Positions 34,727 to 43,113 of a stretch of DNA of 64,000 bases are shown in pieces; the stretch's first letter is position 1; each line of letters begins with the position of its first letter. The notes below the pieces were generated by a model that was not told the DNA's origin, did no database searches, and saw only the letters and a list, made by a program, of their open reading frames with translations. The position numbers and the translations under genes are program-made. The stretch is from Paenibacillus farraposensis (GTDB lineage: Bacteria; Bacillota; Bacilli; Paenibacillales; Paenibacillaceae): the NCBI RefSeq assembly GCF_020736845.1, contig NZ_JAFFQR010000112.1, positions 62,001 to 126,000 of the forward strand, given 5' to 3'.

Positions 34727-35914
34727 TTAAATAAGCTTGTATTTTGTGCCCGCCAGCTGGGCGATCCTTTTTTTTATGATTAACGATAACAGAACTGCGT
34801 GTAAAAGTCCAAAATCCCATGCAGTGGCTTCAAGCAGTTCATCCAATGTCATGGTTCCCTGCTCCAACAGCAGCACGATACGATTCTCCTCAGAGGTCTC
34901 ATGCTCTGGCGTGCTGGGGACCACCTTCGCATCGCGACTCTGCTCTCTATTGTATGAAGAAACATCCCTTGTACGCAAATCGGCGGTATACTCCTCAATA
35001 ATGTCCGAAGCTTCAGTGACCGTTTTGGCCCCTTGCTTAATCAAATTCAGTGTGCCTCTGCTCTTCGGTGAAGTAATCGGTCCGGGAACTGCAAACACAT
35101 CCCGATTTGCCTCCAGAGCAGCATCGGCTGTAATGAGTGAGCCGCTTCTGGCATCTGCTTCGACGACAAGCGTCCCTCTCGTCAGACCGGCAATAATCCG
35201 GTTGCGCTGCGGAAACATCCCCGGATGTGACCTCGTTCCTGGTGGATACTCCGATACGATCAAGCCTTTGCTTGCCATCTCAGCAAATAAAAACGCATTT
35301 TGAGGAGGATAAATTTGGTCAATCGCCGTTCCGAGCACGCCAATCGTCTTCCCTCCCCGGCGCAGCGCTGTTTCGTGGCAAATACTGTCGATTCCTTTCG
35401 CTAATCCACTAACCACTGTAATTCCTGCATGACACAATCCCTCTGTTAGTATCTCCGCTGCTCTGCGTCCATAAGCAGTAGGAACGCGAGTTCCTACCAT
35501 CGCTACCGCACATGTATGCAAAAGTGATTTATCCCCTTTTGTATACATTACCCAAGGAGGGTCAACCGTTTCCTTCATTAATAGGGGATAATCCTCGTCC
35601 ACATAAGTTATCGTTCCAATATCGCCGGTTTGAGATCGCCGATATCGCTCATGAACCCATTCTTCGTCGTAACACTGTGCCGCAATGCGAGCCTGAGCAG
35701 GACTTAATCCGATGTCAATCCATTTCTGCTCACTAAATTGCAGCAGCTCATGCAGTCGATAATCACTCGACCAAATACGCTGAATTGTTTTTCTTCCGAT
35801 TCCCTCTAATTCATGTAAACCTAACAAAAGCCATCTTTCTTCCAAACTGCGGTTCCCCCATTCACGGGAGAGAGAACCCTCCCTTATTTTGTGGCACATT
35901 GAATCATTTTGCAA
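34727..35914 (-). CDS. dprA: DNA-processing protein DprA
   Basis: DprA binds incoming single-stranded DNA during transformation and loads RecA. The protein has an N-terminal SAM/HhH-like region (ELEGIGRKTIQRIW), the Rossmann-like DprA fold with VGTRVPTAYGRRAAEILTEG and VVSGLAKGIDSICHE, the GSLITADAALEANRDVFAVPG motif shortened here, and a C-terminal winged helix (about 320-390). The 5' end is uncertain: the frame begins at TTG 35914, ATG at 35899 is possible, and a TTG at codon 23 (35848) follows a GGGGGAA site. A sucCD terminator lies just upstream. Confidence 0.93.
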   Translation of the reverse strand: MQNDSMCHKIREGSLSREWGNRSLEERWLLLGLHELEGIGRKTIQRIWSSDYRLHELLQFSEQKWIDIGLSPAQARIAAQCYDEEWVHERYRRSQTGDIGTITYVDEDYPLLMKETVDPPWVMYTKGDKSLLHTCAVAMVGTRVPTAYGRRAAEILTEGLCHAGITVVSGLAKGIDSICHETALRRGGKTIGVLGTAIDQIYPPQNAFLFAEMASKGLIVSEYPPGTRSHPGMFPQRNRIIAGLTRGTLVVEADARSGSLITADAALEANRDVFAVPGPITSPKSRGTLNLIKQGAKTVTEASDIIEEYTADLRTRDVSSYNREQSRDAKVVPSTPEHETSEENRIVLLLEQGTMTLDELLEATAWDFGLLHAVLLSLIIKKRIAQLAGTKYKLI

Positions 35915-35942
35915 GCGTTTCCCTGATAAGCCTGTCCCAATG

Positions 35943-35993
35943 CAAAAAAAAGCAACCCTTTCATCCCCTGTTTTCGAAGACGAAAAGGTTGCT
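35943..35993 (-). terminator. Intrinsic terminator after sucD
   Basis: On the minus strand AGCAACC and GGTTGCT form a stem with an extension CTTTT/AAAG and a bulge, followed by eight U residues. It lies about 80 bases after the sucD stop and just before dprA. Confidence 0.85.
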
Positions 35994-36071
35994 TACCTTT
36001 CTTTTATTATACACGAGCAGGCAACAAATTTCGATTTGTTTTACAACCCATATATAATGAAGAAACACGAT

Positions 36072-37001
36072 TTAATGTGTTGTACACAAATTCAGAATCC
36101 CGCGTTCTTCGAGCACACTGACAAGCGTCGAGCCCATTTCGGAAGGAGTCGGCGCCACCTTGATCCCGCAAGCTTCAAGTGTAGCAATTTTCTCCTTCGC
36201 TGTTCCTTTCCCACCGGAAATAATGGCGCCTGCATGCCCCATTCGTTTGCCTGGAGGTGCAGTCACACCTCCGATAAAACCTACCACCGGTTTGGTCATA
36301 TGGTCTCGAATCCACTCGGCAGCTTCCTCCTCGGCTGTACCACCGATCTCCCCAATCATAATAACGGCATGAGTATTGGGGTCCTGATTGAAACGCTGCA
36401 AAATATCAATGAATTCCGATCCTTTAACCGGATCACCGCCAATACCAACCGCAGAAGATTGTCCTATGCCCCGGGTTGTCAACTGATGCACCGCTTCATA
36501 AGTCAACGTACCACTACGTGAAACAACACCTACATGACCTGGCAGATGAATGTACCCTGGCATAATGCCGATTTTACATTCACCTGGTGTTATAACCCCC
36601 GGACAGTTCGGACCGATCAGCACGGTCTTTTTACCTTCCATAAAACGTTTGACCTTAACCATATCCAGCACCGGAATGCCTTCGGTAATACAAATGACAA
36701 GATCCAGATCCGCATCCACAGCTTCCAAAATGGAATCTGCTGCAAACGCTGGCGGCACATAAATCACGCTTGCTGTTGCACCAGTAGCTTCCTTAGCTTC
36801 ACTCACTGTATTAAACACAGGCAGCTTGACCTGCTGACCATTCTCCAGCGTAATTTCCACCTCGGTGCCGCCTTTACCCGGAGAAGTGCCGCCTACCATC
36901 TGTGTGCCATAATCAAGTGCACCCTTGGCGTGAAACAACGCCGTTTTTCCCGTAATCCCCTGTGTAATCACCTTTGTATACTTATCGACCAAAATACTCA
37001 C
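36072..37001 (-). CDS. sucD: Succinyl-CoA ligase (ADP-forming) alpha subunit SucD
   Basis: SucD with SucC converts succinyl-CoA to succinate with ATP formation in the TCA cycle. The CoA-binding N-terminal domain starts [20 protein letters not shown], and the phospho-His of the alpha subunit is in the conserved [14 protein letters not shown] region near the C-terminus. I choose GTG at 37001 ([15 protein letters not shown]), 10 bases after AGGGGA, over GTG at 37010, which is 1 base from it. It lies about 50 bases after sucC; the C-terminus NLCTTH is short but normal. Confidence 0.96.
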   Translation of the reverse strand: MSILVDKYTKVITQGITGKTALFHAKGALDYGTQMVGGTSPGKGGTEVEITLENGQQVKLPVFNTVSEAKEATGATASVIYVPPAFAADSILEAVDADLDLVICITEGIPVLDMVKVKRFMEGKKTVLIGPNCPGVITPGECKIGIMPGYIHLPGHVGVVSRSGTLTYEAVHQLTTRGIGQSSAVGIGGDPVKGSEFIDILQRFNQDPNTHAVIMIGEIGGTAEEEAAEWIRDHMTKPVVGFIGGVTAPPGKRMGHAGAIISGGKGTAKEKIATLEACGIKVAPTPSEMGSTLVSVLEERGILNLCTTH

Positions 37002-37050
37002 GATCTTCACATCCCCTATCGTTTATTCGGCATATCGGAATGCAAACAGG

Positions 37051-38211
37051 CTATTGAACAAGTTCGACGATTTTTTGGGCACCATCCGCCATCGAATCCG
37101 CTGCCACGATATTCAACCCGGATTCCGCTAAAATCTGTTTGCCTAACCCGACATTCGTCCCTTCAAGACGGACAACAAGCGGACGAGTCAGCCCCAATTG
37201 CTTGGCAGCCTCCACTACGCCATTTGCAATGATGTCACACTGCATAATCCCGCCGAAAATGTTCACGAAAATACCCTTTACCTTCGGATCGGCCAAAATG
37301 ATTTTAAACGCTTCAGTTACCTTTTCAGTCGTCGCGCCGCCCCCTACGTCCAGGAAGTTGGCCGGATCACCACCGTAATATTTGATAATATCCATCGTTG
37401 CCATCGCCAAGCCCGCACCATTGACCATACAGCCAATGTTACCGTCCAGAGCGATATAGCTCAGATCGTATTTGGACGCCTCAATCTCCTTTGCATCCTC
37501 TTCATCCAGATCGCGCAGTTCCAAGAGATCCTTATGACGGAACAACGCGTTAGAGTCAAAATTCAGTTTGGCATCCAGCGCCAATACATTTCCATCACCT
37601 GTAACGACCAGGGGATTGATCTCTGCAATCGAACAATCCTTGTCCACAAAAGCCTCGTACAATGCCAGCATAAATTTGACCGCTTTGTTTACCAGCTCAT
37701 TAGGAATGTTAATGTCATAAGCCAGCTTGCGGGCCTGATACACTTGCAGCCCAATCGCCGGATCAACGACCGCTTTAAAAATCTTCTCCGGAGTAGCCGC
37801 AGCCACCTCTTCGATCTCCGTACCGCCTTCTTCTGAGGCCATCATTACGATACGTCCGGTTGCACGATCTACAACAACACCGACATAATATTCTTTGCGA
37901 ATATCGCAGCCTTCCTCTATCAAAAGACGTTTGACCTCTTTGCCTTCAGGTCCGGTCTGATGCGTCACCAGCACCTTACCCAAAATTTCAGAGGCATAAG
38001 TTCGCACCTCATCCAAGCTTTTGGCTACTTTCACGCCGCCTGCTTTACCGCGGCCACCAGCATGAATTTGCGCCTTTACCACCGTAACAGCGCTTCCAAG
38101 CGATGTTGCCGCAGCAACGGCTTCTTCCACCGTATAGGCAACCTTGCCGTTCGGTACAGCCACTCCATACTGCTTTAATACTTCTTTACCTTGATATTCA
38201 TGGATATTCAT
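37051..38211 (-). CDS. sucC: Succinyl-CoA ligase (ADP-forming) beta subunit SucC
   Basis: SucC is the ATP-grasp, nucleotide-binding subunit. The 386-residue protein begins [20 protein letters not shown], with the ATP-grasp lysine region [17 protein letters not shown] and the C-terminal ligase motif [26 protein letters not shown] lies upstream of the ATG. Its upstream region contains a candidate catabolite-responsive element at 38296-38309. Confidence 0.97.
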   Translation of the reverse strand: MNIHEYQGKEVLKQYGVAVPNGKVAYTVEEAVAAATSLGSAVTVVKAQIHAGGRGKAGGVKVAKSLDEVRTYASEILGKVLVTHQTGPEGKEVKRLLIEEGCDIRKEYYVGVVVDRATGRIVMMASEEGGTEIEEVAAATPEKIFKAVVDPAIGLQVYQARKLAYDINIPNELVNKAVKFMLALYEAFVDKDCSIAEINPLVVTGDGNVLALDAKLNFDSNALFRHKDLLELRDLDEEDAKEIEASKYDLSYIALDGNIGCMVNGAGLAMATMDIIKYYGGDPANFLDVGGGATTEKVTEAFKIILADPKVKGIFVNIFGGIMQCDIIANGVVEAAKQLGLTRPLVVRLEGTNVGLGKQILAESGLNIVAADSMADGAQKIVELVQ

Positions 38212-38425
38212 TTTGGAATCCTCCTATCAACATGACTGCAACAAGGGCGGTTCACAAGGAAATCTATACTAAACCTACATCATTGTAACATGTTTTTAAA
38301 ACGCTTTCCTTATAATTTAACGTCATGAATTACAGTATTTTGATATCATTATCATTCCCAAAATCGAATGTTTGGATATTAATGGATATTGTTTTCTAAT
38401 ACAAAGGGGAGTTAAAAATGTGAAC
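38212..38425 (-). promoter_or_regulatory. sucCD upstream region
   Basis: This AT-rich stretch holds the sucC ribosome binding site and a cre-like site. A TACAAT box follows the cre-like site on the minus strand at about 38282-38287, but no matching -35 hexamer was found. Together with 38426-38555 (ohrR terminator and tail) it fills the 344-base gap between ohrR and sucC. Confidence 0.45.
38296..38309 (-). promoter_or_regulatory. Candidate CcpA-binding cre site for sucCD
   Basis: The minus-strand sequence GGAAAGCGTTTTAA matches the cre form TGAAAGCGTTTTCA at 12 of 14 positions and lies just upstream of a TACAAT box. Carbon repression of TCA genes by CcpA is known in Bacillus; binding here is inferred. 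Confidence 0.5.
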
Positions 38426-38478
38426 AAAAAAAGCACCTCTGCAACACGGGATTACCCCATCCGCAAAAAGAGGCGCTT
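38426..38478 (-). terminator. Intrinsic terminator after ohrR
   Basis: On the minus strand AGCGCCTCT and AGAGGTGCT form a 9-bp stem (one G-U pair) with a 28-base loop, followed by a run of U. It ends the ohrR transcript before sucCD. Confidence 0.8.
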
Positions 38479-38555
38479 CATTTCATTAGACATAGACCTT
38501 CTTTCAGCCAAAAAAACTCATGCAATGAGATTGTTGAACGTAGCTGAATATCCGA

Positions 38556-39026
38556 TTATGATTTCTCAACCTGTACATTCGCTTGATGGACACGGTCCAG
38601 CAGATTATTGAACTGCAGCAGGAGCGAACCAAATTGTTCGCGGGTCATGCTCGTTTTTTCCCGAATACAGCTTGGTACAGATAGAGCCTTCTCTCGCAAC
38701 GCACTGCCCTCGTCTGTCAAAGATATCAGCACTTTACGCTCATCCTGAGTCGAACGCTTGCGATCAATCAGTCCGGCGTTCTGTAATCTTTTCAATAGAG
38801 GCGTCAATGTTCCGGAGTCCAAGTACAACGCTTCACCCAGTTCCTTCACTGTACATTCTTTGCGCTCCCAAAGCACGATCATCACCAGATATTGTGAGTA
38901 AGTCACACCAAGCTTATCCAGGTAGGGCTGATACAGCTTCGTAATCTCTCTGGAGCACGCATATATGGCAAAGCATAACTGATTATCAAGTTTTAACGCT
39001 GCATCTTCATTGTGATTATGGTCCAT
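38556..39026 (-). CDS. ohrR: MarR-family organic peroxide sensor OhrR
   Basis: OhrR represses ohr until its cysteine is oxidised by organic hydroperoxides. The 156-residue protein has the sensing Cys18 in QLCFAIYACSREI (equivalent to Cys15 in Bacillus), plus Cys24 and a C-terminal-half Cys in VPSCIREKT. The winged helix (VKELGEALYLDSGTLTPLLK, RKRSTQDERKVLI) is intact. It is divergent from ohr, with a shared operator region between. A TATAAT box lies at 39064-39069 on the minus strand. Whether it is a one- or two-Cys OhrR cannot be told with certainty. Confidence 0.94.
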   Translation of the reverse strand: MDHNHNEDAALKLDNQLCFAIYACSREITKLYQPYLDKLGVTYSQYLVMIVLWERKECTVKELGEALYLDSGTLTPLLKRLQNAGLIDRKRSTQDERKVLISLTDEGSALREKALSVPSCIREKTSMTREQFGSLLLQFNNLLDRVHQANVQVEKS

Positions 39027-39100
39027 GTTGTCAGATCACCTACTTTCGTCCCTATTTTAGCACATTATATAGCAAATTACATCCTAATTGCACAAAATCC

Positions 39101-39141
39101 TTTACAATTCATAATTATTTTGTTAAATTAAATTGTGTAAA
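39101..39141. promoter_or_regulatory. Candidate OhrR operator
   Basis: TTTACAATT (39101-39109) and AATTGTGTAAA (39131-39141) form an imperfect inverted repeat in the ohrR-ohr gap. They resemble the TACAATT/AAATTGTA half-sites of the Bacillus ohrA operator. The right arm overlaps the spacer of the ohr promoter, so bound OhrR would block it. Confidence 0.6.
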
Positions 39142-39148
39142 ATATATA
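39120..39148 (+). promoter_or_regulatory. Sigma-A-type promoter of ohr
   Basis: TTGTTA (39120-39125) and TATATA (39143-39148) are separated by 17 bases. It lies 25 bases before the ohr start and overlaps the candidate OhrR operator. Confidence 0.6.
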
Positions 39149-39173
39149 TTAAACGAGAGGCAGTGATTAAATT

Positions 39174-39602
39174 ATGATGACCATTCAACAAAAAATGTAT
39201 GAAACAACAGTAAAAGCGGTTGGCGGACGCAATGGTTATATCGAGTCTTCCTCCCCTGAACTTCGTTTGAATGTTGATACTCCAAAAGAAATGGGCGGTG
39301 CCGGCGGTGCAGGTACGAATCCCGAGCAATTGTTCGCAGCAGGGTATTCCGCCTGCTTTGACAGTGCTTTAAATATGGTTGCCCGTATGCAACGTGTTAA
39401 GCACGAAGGTACTGAAGTAACAGCTACAGTCCAATTCGGCAAGGTGGAAGACGGCGGCTTCGGAATTGGAGTAAATCTCGATGTACTGGTAAAAGGCGTA
39501 GATCATGAGACAGCAATAAAGCTGGTAGAAGGCGCACATGAGCAATGTCCTTACTCACGCGCTACCCGTGGAAATATTGAAGTCAAGCTGAACGTCTTGT
39601 AA
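39174..39602 (+). CDS. ohr: Organic hydroperoxide resistance protein Ohr
   Basis: Ohr is a thiol peroxidase that reduces organic hydroperoxides. The 142-residue OsmC-fold protein has the two reactive cysteines, Cys61 in GYSACFDSAL and Cys126 in EQCPYSRATRGN, and the conserved GGAGGAGTNPEQLFAAG start of the fold. Two in-frame ATGs open the frame. It is the only clear plus-strand gene in the window and faces ohrR. The gene is closed by a strong terminator about 100 bases downstream. Confidence 0.96.
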   Translation: MMTIQQKMYETTVKAVGGRNGYIESSSPELRLNVDTPKEMGGAGGAGTNPEQLFAAGYSACFDSALNMVARMQRVKHEGTEVTATVQFGKVEDGGFGIGVNLDVLVKGVDHETAIKLVEGAHEQCPYSRATRGNIEVKLNVL

Positions 39603-39705
39603 AATGGCGTTTCTTCCATCAAGTAACATGGTAGATGATGTATAAATGTATATACGAAAGTGATATACTCATAGTATAATCACATTGTCATAATCTTTTT
39701 TTCTT

Positions 39706-39737
39706 CTCCAGAACTTTGCGTCTGGAGCTTTTTTTTG
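39706..39737 (+). terminator. Intrinsic terminator after ohr
   Basis: CTCCAGA and TCTGGAG pair around an 8-base loop, followed by eight to nine T residues. It lies between the convergent ohr and comM genes; the preceding bases are also T-rich, so it may work in both directions. Confidence 0.88.
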
Positions 39738-39808
39738 CCTTGATCTTCTTCCAATCTGGCCTGCAAATTGTTATATACATAAAATATGCGCAACACTTGC
39801 AATCTACA

Positions 39809-41545
39809 TTAGTCTCCAGAAAAACTGATATTTATCTTATCCATATTTCGATATTGAATAGCCTCGGCAACATGCGAGGCCTTGATTTTTTCCGAACCGT
39901 TTAAGTCCGCAATCGTGCGAGACAGCTTGAGAATCCGATCATATGCACGCATGCTCACCGCAAGTGCATCCATCGTCTGATTGAGCAGCTCAGCCGCGCT
40001 TGGTTCCAGTACCGCATATTTGCGCAGCATCTGACCGGACAATTCACTATTCCATGAAAAAGAAAGCTTCGCGTATCTGTGAATTTGTATCGCTTGAGCA
40101 GCCAGCACCTGGCTCCGCATTTCAGCGGACGACAGTGATTCTTTTTCCTCCCGCCAATCCTTCGGTTGCGATACTTCAAGCTGTAAATCAATCCGATCCA
40201 GCAGCGGACCGGAAATACGTGACCGGTAGCGGGTTACCGCCGCTGGTGAACAGATACAGCGCTGCTGCCCCGAGTCATTGCCAAAAAAACCACAGTGACA
40301 TGGATTCAGAGAGGCAGCAAGTAAAAAATGGGCCGGATACTTAAATACAGCACGTGAACGGCTGATCGTAACATTGCGGTCCTCCAACGGCTGACGCAGC
40401 ACCTCCAGCACATGGCGGCTAAACTCAGGCAGCTCATCGAGAAATAGTATCCCCCGGTGGGCAAGGCTGATTTCTCCCGGCTTGGGAATGCCTCCTCCCC
40501 CCACCAATCCAGCAGCAGAAATGGTATGATGCGGGGAACGAAAGGGGCGAATGTTCATCAGGTGGGGCGATGATTCCTTCCATTTCCCGGCCGCACTATA
40601 TATTTTGGTCACTTCTAGTGCTTCAGTTTCAGTCAAGGGCGGCAGAATGGACGGCAGCCTGCGAATAAGCATCGTTTTTCCGGCACCTGGCGGGCCCATA
40701 AGAATGATATTATGCATGCCAGCCGCAGCGATAACCAGTGCGCGTTTGGCGTGCATCTGACCAAGCACATCGCTATAATCCTCTATGCTGCTGATTGCCT
40801 CTTTAGCCTCACACAACGGTACATGCTCTGCCTGAGTTAAATGGTCATAGGAATGGATGAGGACCTGTTGTCTAACCCTAGGCTTGTGTTGTCTAGAGTT
40901 TGCAGTGTGATTCACAACTGCTTGAGCAGCCTCATCTATCGTCAAGTTATCGGCTTCGTTCATGGTCTGTCCGTCGAATGGATGCGGTGCAGAATCAGAA
41001 CTCCAATCGGTTGCTTGACCGTCAACAGTGCATATTGCATGATCTTTAGCCGGGATGAGATCTGTCAGATGACGAATAACGTAACTACGTATCCCCGTAA
41101 TTAGACGAGCCTCGCTCGCATTTTCCTCAGGAAGCAGCACCGAATGGAACCCTTCCCGCTTGGCCAGATCAACCATAGACAGCACTCCGTTTACAGGCCG
41201 AATGCTGCCGTCCAGCGCCAGCTCACCAATAAACAGCGTCCGTTCTCCATCAGGCAGAACAACTTGTCCACTGGTGGTCAGCAGCCCTAAAGCGATAGCA
41301 AGATCAAAAGACGAGCCTTCCTTGCGCAGATCAGCAGGGGCTAAATTAATCGTTACACGCTGGGATGGGTATTTAAAGCCGCAGTTTTTAATTGCTGCTC
41401 GCACACGTTCCACTGCCTCCCGGATCGCCGAATCCGGCAATCCGATGATTGCAGTCTGAGGCAATCCATTGGACAAATCCGTCTCAACCTCAATCAAAAC
41501 GCCATCTATTCCATACAGACAAGCTCCATGCAATTTTCCATACAT
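39809..41545 (-). CDS. comM: ComM/YifB-family AAA protein with Lon-like N-domain
   Basis: ComM helicases promote branch migration of incoming DNA in natural transformation; many homologues are annotated Mg-chelatase-like. The 578-residue protein has the N-terminal Lon-protease-like domain (about 1-165; LPQTAIIGLPDSAIREAVER), Walker A GPPGAGKT at 284-291, Walker B ILFLDELPEF, and the Mg-chelatase C-terminal domain with a four-Cys region (CHCGFF and CIC). An insert of about 80 residues (about 170-250) before the AAA domain is not usual. I use ATG at 41545; the frame begins at GTG 41557. dprA is also in this window, so transformation genes are present. Confidence 0.9.
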   Translation of the reverse strand: MYGKLHGACLYGIDGVLIEVETDLSNGLPQTAIIGLPDSAIREAVERVRAAIKNCGFKYPSQRVTINLAPADLRKEGSSFDLAIALGLLTTSGQVVLPDGERTLFIGELALDGSIRPVNGVLSMVDLAKREGFHSVLLPEENASEARLITGIRSYVIRHLTDLIPAKDHAICTVDGQATDWSSDSAPHPFDGQTMNEADNLTIDEAAQAVVNHTANSRQHKPRVRQQVLIHSYDHLTQAEHVPLCEAKEAISSIEDYSDVLGQMHAKRALVIAAAGMHNIILMGPPGAGKTMLIRRLPSILPPLTETEALEVTKIYSAAGKWKESSPHLMNIRPFRSPHHTISAAGLVGGGGIPKPGEISLAHRGILFLDELPEFSRHVLEVLRQPLEDRNVTISRSRAVFKYPAHFLLAASLNPCHCGFFGNDSGQQRCICSPAAVTRYRSRISGPLLDRIDLQLEVSQPKDWREEKESLSSAEMRSQVLAAQAIQIHRYAKLSFSWNSELSGQMLRKYAVLEPSAAELLNQTMDALAVSMRAYDRILKLSRTIADLNGSEKIKASHVAEAIQYRNMDKINISFSGD

Positions 41546-41547
41546 AC

Positions 41548-41617
41548 AAAAAAGCACCTCTCCTCATACTGAAATGTCTCCCGATAGGAATCATTGCATA
41601 TATGAAAAAAGGTGCTT
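41548..41617 (-). promoter_or_regulatory. Terminator-like hairpin over the comM ribosome binding site
   Basis: On the minus strand AAGCACCT (41610-41617) pairs with AGGTGCTT (41552-41559) across a 50-base loop, followed by a run of U. The right arm overlaps the GAGGAGAGGTG ribosome binding region of comM, whose ATG is at 41545. It may end nitroreductase transcripts or hide the comM start. The long loop makes either role uncertain. Confidence 0.5.
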
Positions 41618-41710
41618 CCATATTTTCATTCATCGCAAATGTAATGTTCAAAAAAATAAAGTTCTAAATATTGCTGTTATATGACTTATTTGAGAATATC
41701 TCACAACCAG

Positions 41711-42262
41711 TTATTTGTCAAATAGAGTTAGCTTATCAGCTGCCGATGTACGTGGTCTTGGTTCAGGGATCACCTCGGGATAGCCTGCATATATCATTCC
41801 AATTACCTTTTCTCCCGGCTTAATTCCCAGGTGCTCGCGGAATTTGGGCGAATACAAAAATGGCTTTGTCACCCAAAACGTTCCAATGCCTTTACTCCAT
41901 GCAGCGAGCATAAAGTTTTGCACAAGCGCGCTGACTGCTGCAAAATCCTCATCCCAAACCGCTTGGCGTGGATCTTCTTCTAGCACGACCAGAAGCTGAA
42001 TCGGGTTGTGCAAAATACCGCTCTCAAACTTGTTGTCCTTGCCTACATCGGCTGCGACAGCTTCTGCAAGCTTGTACCGCCCCTCGCCAGCAAACAACAA
42101 AAAACGCCATGGCTCACGCATTTTATGATTAGGAGCCCATACAGCGACGTCCAGCAGTTCTTTGATCGTGTCTACCGGAATGGGATCAGCTTTGAATTTT
42201 TTGATCGTTCGGCGGTCCTGAATGACATCTATGACATGTTCACTAAAGGTTTGCTTTGTCAC
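41711..42262 (-). CDS. Nitroreductase-family protein, GTG start
   Basis: The 183-residue protein is a small nitroreductase-fold flavoprotein of the YdjA/Nfn type, with VIQDRRTIKKFKADPIPVD, WAPNHKMREPWRF (FMN contact region), and GIGTFWVTKP. It probably uses FMN and NAD(P)H; the substrate is unknown. The GTG at 42262 follows AAGGAGG by 6 bases; the longer frame upstream lies over the promoter. It stands alone between two other minus-strand genes and has its own promoter with a Fur-like box, suggesting iron-dependent expression. Confidence 0.88.
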   Translation of the reverse strand: MTKQTFSEHVIDVIQDRRTIKKFKADPIPVDTIKELLDVAVWAPNHKMREPWRFLLFAGEGRYKLAEAVAADVGKDNKFESGILHNPIQLLVVLEEDPRQAVWDEDFAAVSALVQNFMLAAWSKGIGTFWVTKPFLYSPKFREHLGIKPGEKVIGMIYAGYPEVIPEPRPRTSAADKLTLFDK

Positions 42263-42309
42263 GTATATCCTCCTTAACAGGTACAGCTTTTCAGATGTAC
42301 ATGATTTAT

Positions 42310-42331
42310 TGAAAATGATAACCATTTTCAA
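42310..42331. promoter_or_regulatory. Fur-family operator at the nitroreductase promoter
   Basis: GAAAATGATAACCATTTTC is a 19-base inverted repeat close to the Fur box GATAATGATAATCATTATC. It starts 4 bases downstream of the -10 box, so a bound repressor would cover the transcription start. PerR and Zur boxes are similar, so the exact regulator is uncertain. Confidence 0.7.
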
Positions 42332-42334
42332 TAA

Positions 42335-42363
42335 AATATACCTTTAGTTTTTCTTTCTGTCAA
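42335..42363 (-). promoter_or_regulatory. Strong sigma-A promoter of the nitroreductase gene
   Basis: On the minus strand TTGACA (42358-42363) and TATATT (42335-42340) are 17 bases apart. The leader runs about 70 bases to the GTG start. Confidence 0.8.
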
Positions 42364-42430
42364 CTGTAATGTCAACTTTACATATGGAAATCCAGTCCGC
42401 TTGTTAACCTTTGAACGGCTCCCACTTTTT

Positions 42431-42814
42431 TTAGAACGCATCGATGAAATGTTCCGTAACAACAGCCGCTTCGCCGGTCAGCTGTACAGCAAGCATATCA
42501 AAACGGATTGGAGCATCTCCAATCCCGTTCATATGCAAATATACAGCGGCTGTTTGGCGAACCTGGGTTATTTTGCGCGCTGTGACCGATTCTGCTGGTG
42601 TTCCATATTTGGAGCCGCTTCGACTGCGTACTTCAATAAACACGAATGTACCCTTCTGTTTGGCAACCAAATCCAGTTCACCGCTGCGGCAGCGCCAATT
42701 ACGCGCTAAAATATGATAACCCCGTTCTTCCAAATACAGAGCCGCTGCCTGTTCGCCCATCGTTCCTTTTGCTTTCCGTTGATCCCTGCCCGGAGTCTTC
42801 ATTTCATTGCTCAT
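42431..42814 (-). CDS. yraN: YraN family endonuclease-fold protein
   Basis: The 127-residue protein belongs to the UPF0102/YraN family, a restriction-endonuclease-fold group of unsettled role. The putative active-site residues are visible in RCRSGELDLVAKQ and VFIEVRSRSG, with Arg where many members have EVKTR. Its ATG overlaps the ylqH stop (TGATG), so it is translationally coupled to ylqH. In B. subtilis no yraN follows ylqH. Confidence 0.87.
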   Translation of the reverse strand: MSNEMKTPGRDQRKAKGTMGEQAAALYLEERGYHILARNWRCRSGELDLVAKQKGTFVFIEVRSRSGSKYGTPAESVTARKITQVRQTAAVYLHMNGIGDAPIRFDMLAVQLTGEAAVVTEHFIDAF

Positions 42815-43113
42815 CACCTGTCATCCCTTGATGCAAGCCTATCCATTTGATAAATATAGGTAAGCACCTCTGCTACCAATTGATAGAGCTCCGCAGGGAT
42901 TTGTTCGTCCAAATCAAGCTTGGACAGTACTTCAACCAGCGCGGCATCCTCCTGAACAGGAACACCATGCTCTCTGGCCTTTTCTAAAATGCTATCCGCA
43001 ACCCGGCCGGTTCCCTTGGCAACGACAATCGGTGCTTCATTCTCACCGGGCGTATATTTAAGGGCGACCGCCTTCCTCATGGAGGGAGAAGGAGCTTCCG
43101 ACGGATCTTTCAT
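42814..43113 (-). CDS. ylqH: YlqH, stand-alone FlhB C-terminal-domain-like protein
   Basis: The 99-residue protein matches the cytoplasmic domain of FlhB after its cleavage site: AVALKYTPGENEAPIVVAKG parallels AVALKYDGAEMEAPQIIAKG in FlhB, and IPAELYQLVAEVLTYIYQMD parallels IPADLFQAVAEVLAYVYKLK. It has no membrane segment and lacks the NPTH autocleavage motif; Met-Arg-Lys stands in its place. The start overlaps ylqG by 4 bases, and ylqG encodes a FliK-like protein, the partner of FlhB in flagellar export. A role in substrate switching is inferred; no function is established that I know of. Confidence 0.92.
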   Translation of the reverse strand: MKDPSEAPSPSMRKAVALKYTPGENEAPIVVAKGTGRVADSILEKAREHGVPVQEDAALVEVLSKLDLDEQIPAELYQLVAEVLTYIYQMDRLASRDDR

